NCBI GenBank assembly: GCA_903853515.1
Contig: CAINTU010000058.1
Coordinates: 1-8,219, forward strand
Direction: 5' to 3'
Length of the DNA stretch: 8,219 bases
Origin: an uncultured Micrococcales bacterium
Lineage (GTDB): Bacteria > Actinomycetota > Actinomycetes > Actinomycetales > Microbacteriaceae
In this document: in pieces, positions 6,491 to 8,219 of the stretch
Layout: each line of letters opens with the position of its first letter
Numbering within the stretch: position 1 is the stretch's first letter
Notes under the pieces: model-generated
What the model was told of the DNA's origin: nothing
The model's input: only the letters and a program-made list of their open reading frames with translations
Databases searched by the model: none
Made by a program: the position numbers and the translations under genes

Positions 6491-7444
6491 TTACCCCTTA
6501 ACCGCGCCATCCATGACACCGCGCACTAGGCGACGACCAACGAACACGAAAAGCAATAGCAACGGTGCGGTAGCCAAGAAGGCACCACCCATGTTGAGCG
6601 CATAGTCGATTGCATAGCTGCTCTTAAGCTGGTTCACTGCCACCTGCACTGTGAAGTTCTGCTCGCTCGAAAGAATAAGCAGCGGCCACAGATAGTCGTT
6701 CCAGGTTGCCAAGAAGCTAAACAGACCAAGCACGAACGCACTCTGGCGAATGATTGGCATGACAATTGACCAGAACACGCGAAGCACACCAGAGCCGTCG
6801 ATGCTGGCAGCTTCGAGCAATTCGTTTGGAATCTGAGCGTCAATAACCTGACGCATCCAGAACACACCAAATGCTGTTACCAATGCTGGGATTATCAATG
6901 CGCCTAACGAGTCAACGAGGCTCATTAGTTTCATCATGTAAAGAAGCGCCAGCACACCCAATTGGCTAGGCAACATCATGGTGCCGATAACAAAGACCAC
7001 CATGAACTTTTGACCTCTAAAGTTCAACTTTGCAAAAGCGAAGCCGGCGATGGCCGAGAAGAAAACCTGGGCGAGCGCCACAACCAAGCCGACGATAACT
7101 GTGTTTAGCAGTGCGTGGTTGAAGTTGTTAAATATCGGGTCTGCCGACGTGCCAAATGCTGGGTCAGCGTGATCTGATGCGTCATAGACGTGCTGAATCA
7201 CTGTGAAGAATCGAGGGCCAGGGGTGAGGCTTGGCGGAATCTTGGCGATTTCTTCGTTGCCATTTGAGGCCACGATGAACATCCAATAGAACGGAAAGAT
7301 CGACAAGAAGGTGACAAGAATTAGCGCCAAATAGCTAAATGGCGACATTCGCATCCACTTAGGTTTTTTGTTTGGGTTAGCCAGCTTCATTGGTTTGTTT
7401 GATGCCAACTCTTTTGCTTTTGACGATGATTGTGCGACGGTCAT
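6491..7444 (-). CDS. ABC sugar transporter permease, MalG-type (CUT1 family)
   Basis: This is an inner-membrane subunit of a binding-protein-dependent carbohydrate importer. In 317 residues there is a basic N-terminal tail (about 1-33), a first span at 36-59, a long outside loop (60-109), then spans near 111-137, 147-170, 178-197, 235-257 and 285-303, six in all. The EAA loop that contacts the ATPase is ELLEAASIDGSGVLRVFWSIVMP at 208-230, with the canonical EAA and invariant Gly. WNDYLWPLL at 248-256 is typical of MalG-like proteins. The start overlaps the stop of the MalF-type gene by 4 nt (ATGA), and GAGAG lies six bases upstream. It should work with that permease, a lipoprotein-type binding protein expected upstream, and an ATPase not seen here. 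Confidence 0.95.
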   Translation of the reverse strand: MTVAQSSSKAKELASNKPMKLANPNKKPKWMRMSPFSYLALILVTFLSIFPFYWMFIVASNGNEEIAKIPPSLTPGPRFFTVIQHVYDASDHADPAFGTSADPIFNNFNHALLNTVIVGLVVALAQVFFSAIAGFAFAKLNFRGQKFMVVFVIGTMMLPSQLGVLALLYMMKLMSLVDSLGALIIPALVTAFGVFWMRQVIDAQIPNELLEAASIDGSGVLRVFWSIVMPIIRQSAFVLGLFSFLATWNDYLWPLLILSSEQNFTVQVAVNQLKSSYAIDYALNMGGAFLATAPLLLLFVFVGRRLVRGVMDGAVKG

Positions 7445-8219
7445 TTTTTGCTCTCACCCGAAATTCGTCTGGTAATCACGAAGTTGATTGCTGAAACAAT
7501 TGCCACGATCACAGTGATCAAAATACCCACTGCCGCGGCATAGCCCCAACGACCGGCAACGAAAGCCTGCTCATATAAGAACAGCGTTAGCGTCGAGAAC
7601 TGGCGAGTGTCACCACCATTGAACGAACCACCAAGTGTTAGCGGCTCAGCGAAAACCTGCAAGCCACCGATGGTGCCAACGATAAGAACGAATGTGATGG
7701 TGTTGCGAAGACCAGGCAAAGTCACGAACAAGAACTGCTTCAATTTGCCCGCGCCGTCGAGCGCCGCCGACTCATAAAGTTCGCCTGGGATTGCGAGCAT
7801 CGCGGCCAAGAAGATCAGCGCGTTATAACCTGCCCAGCGCCAAACGATCATCGTGGCAATCGCAATATGGCCGCTGAATGGATCCTCGATGAAGTCAATG
7901 TGCGGGAATCCGAGAGCGCCGATAACGATGTTGATCATTCCGAAATCGCGGCCAAAAAGTTGACCAAAAACAATCGATACTGCCAACACCGATGTGATGT
8001 TTGGCACCATCAACATCGTGCGCCAAAAGGTCGATCCTTTTAGTGATGGGTTGTGCATTACGGCAGCTAGCGAGATTGAGATGAGCAACATCGGAATGGT
8101 CGAGAGCAACCAAATCTGGAAGGTGTTGCCGACAGCGTTCCAAAATCGATCATCAGCTAAAAGCTCATTGAAGTTAGCGAGACCCGCAAAAGTTTGGTCG
8201 CCGATTGGATCAAAGTGAA
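7441..8219 (-). CDS. ABC sugar transporter permease, MalF-type, partial (5' end outside window)
   Basis: This is the other membrane subunit of the carbohydrate importer. The frame is open from the right edge to the TGA at 7443-7441, giving 259 codons. A TTG at 8109 could be taken for a start, but the 36 codons before it in the same frame read FAGLANFNELLADDRFWNAV and then NTFQIW, the usual MalF-type segment before the second span. The gene therefore begins outside the window. Visible are hydrophobic spans from LLSTIPMLLISISLAAV onward, and the EAA loop GELYESAALDGAGKLKQFLF with LP at its end. The protein ends in a basic tail, TRRISGESKK. About 40-60 N-terminal residues are probably missing, judged from usual lengths near 300-310. 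It shares a 4-nt overlap with the MalG-type gene. Confidence 0.94.
   Translation of the reverse strand, partial: HFDPIGDQTFAGLANFNELLADDRFWNAVGNTFQIWLLSTIPMLLISISLAAVMHNPSLKGSTFWRTMLMVPNITSVLAVSIVFGQLFGRDFGMINIVIGALGFPHIDFIEDPFSGHIAIATMIVWRWAGYNALIFLAAMLAIPGELYESAALDGAGKLKQFLFVTLPGLRNTITFVLIVGTIGGLQVFAEPLTLGGSFNGGDTRQFSTLTLFLYEQAFVAGRWGYAAAVGILITVIVAIVSAINFVITRRISGESKK

Noticed and set aside
1..8219. Mobile elements, CRISPR arrays, tRNA or rRNA genes, long direct repeats
   Set aside because: I saw no transposase or integrase frame, no regularly spaced repeats, no cloverleaf and no rRNA-like stretch. Intergenic gaps are all under 130 nt.

Overview
The window looks like the chromosome of an actinobacterium, most likely a small-genome, moderate-GC member of the Microbacteriaceae (freshwater Luna-type lineages are a good fit). 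The SpoU-type methyltransferase carries the N-terminal THGVGPWPG / YDPELLANGD / YRYLK segment that I know from that family. Base composition looks close to 50% GC by eye, lower than in soil relatives. The assignment rests on remembered protein families, not on a database search.

Left part (1-2495), housekeeping. On the minus strand an RNA 2'-O-methyltransferase of the TrmH/SpoU family (1409-741) is followed by purA (669 to the left edge, N-terminal half only). The 71 bases between them can fold into two adjoining hairpins. Divergent from these, on the plus strand, lie a gene for a small single-span membrane protein (start 1446 or 1482, end 1673) and a HAD-IIA (NagD-like) phosphatase gene (1722-2495). 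A strong 14-bp stem terminator (2516-2547) separates this plus-strand pair from the minus-strand genes that converge on it.

Right part (2561-8219), all minus strand, a sugar-use cluster. In transcription order it holds a MalF-type ABC permease (cut by the right edge), a MalG-type permease (4-nt ATGA overlap), a GH1 beta-glycosidase (2-nt gap), a LacI-family regulator (41-nt overlap, TTG start with a strong Shine-Dalgarno inside the end of the GH1 gene), and then, after a 123-nt gap, a secreted 458-residue protein with two tandem Ig-like modules. The first four are packed like one operon. The GH1 active site keeps the residues expected for non-phosphorylated beta-glucosides, which fits ABC rather than PTS import. 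The substrate-binding protein should lie upstream, outside the window. No ATPase gene is present here either; actinobacteria often use a shared one encoded elsewhere.

The most interesting point is the 123-nt gap between the LacI gene and the secreted-protein gene. It carries an 18-bp near-perfect palindrome with the form of a LacI-family operator (4015-4032), just upstream of a plausible -10 box for the secreted-protein gene, and there is no recognisable terminator between the two genes. This suggests that the surface or secreted Ig-like protein belongs to the regulon of the sugar cluster and may be an unrecognised extracellular part of a beta-glucoside/beta-glucan acquisition system. That link is inference. 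No RNA genes, insertion sequences, CRISPR arrays or attachment sites were seen.
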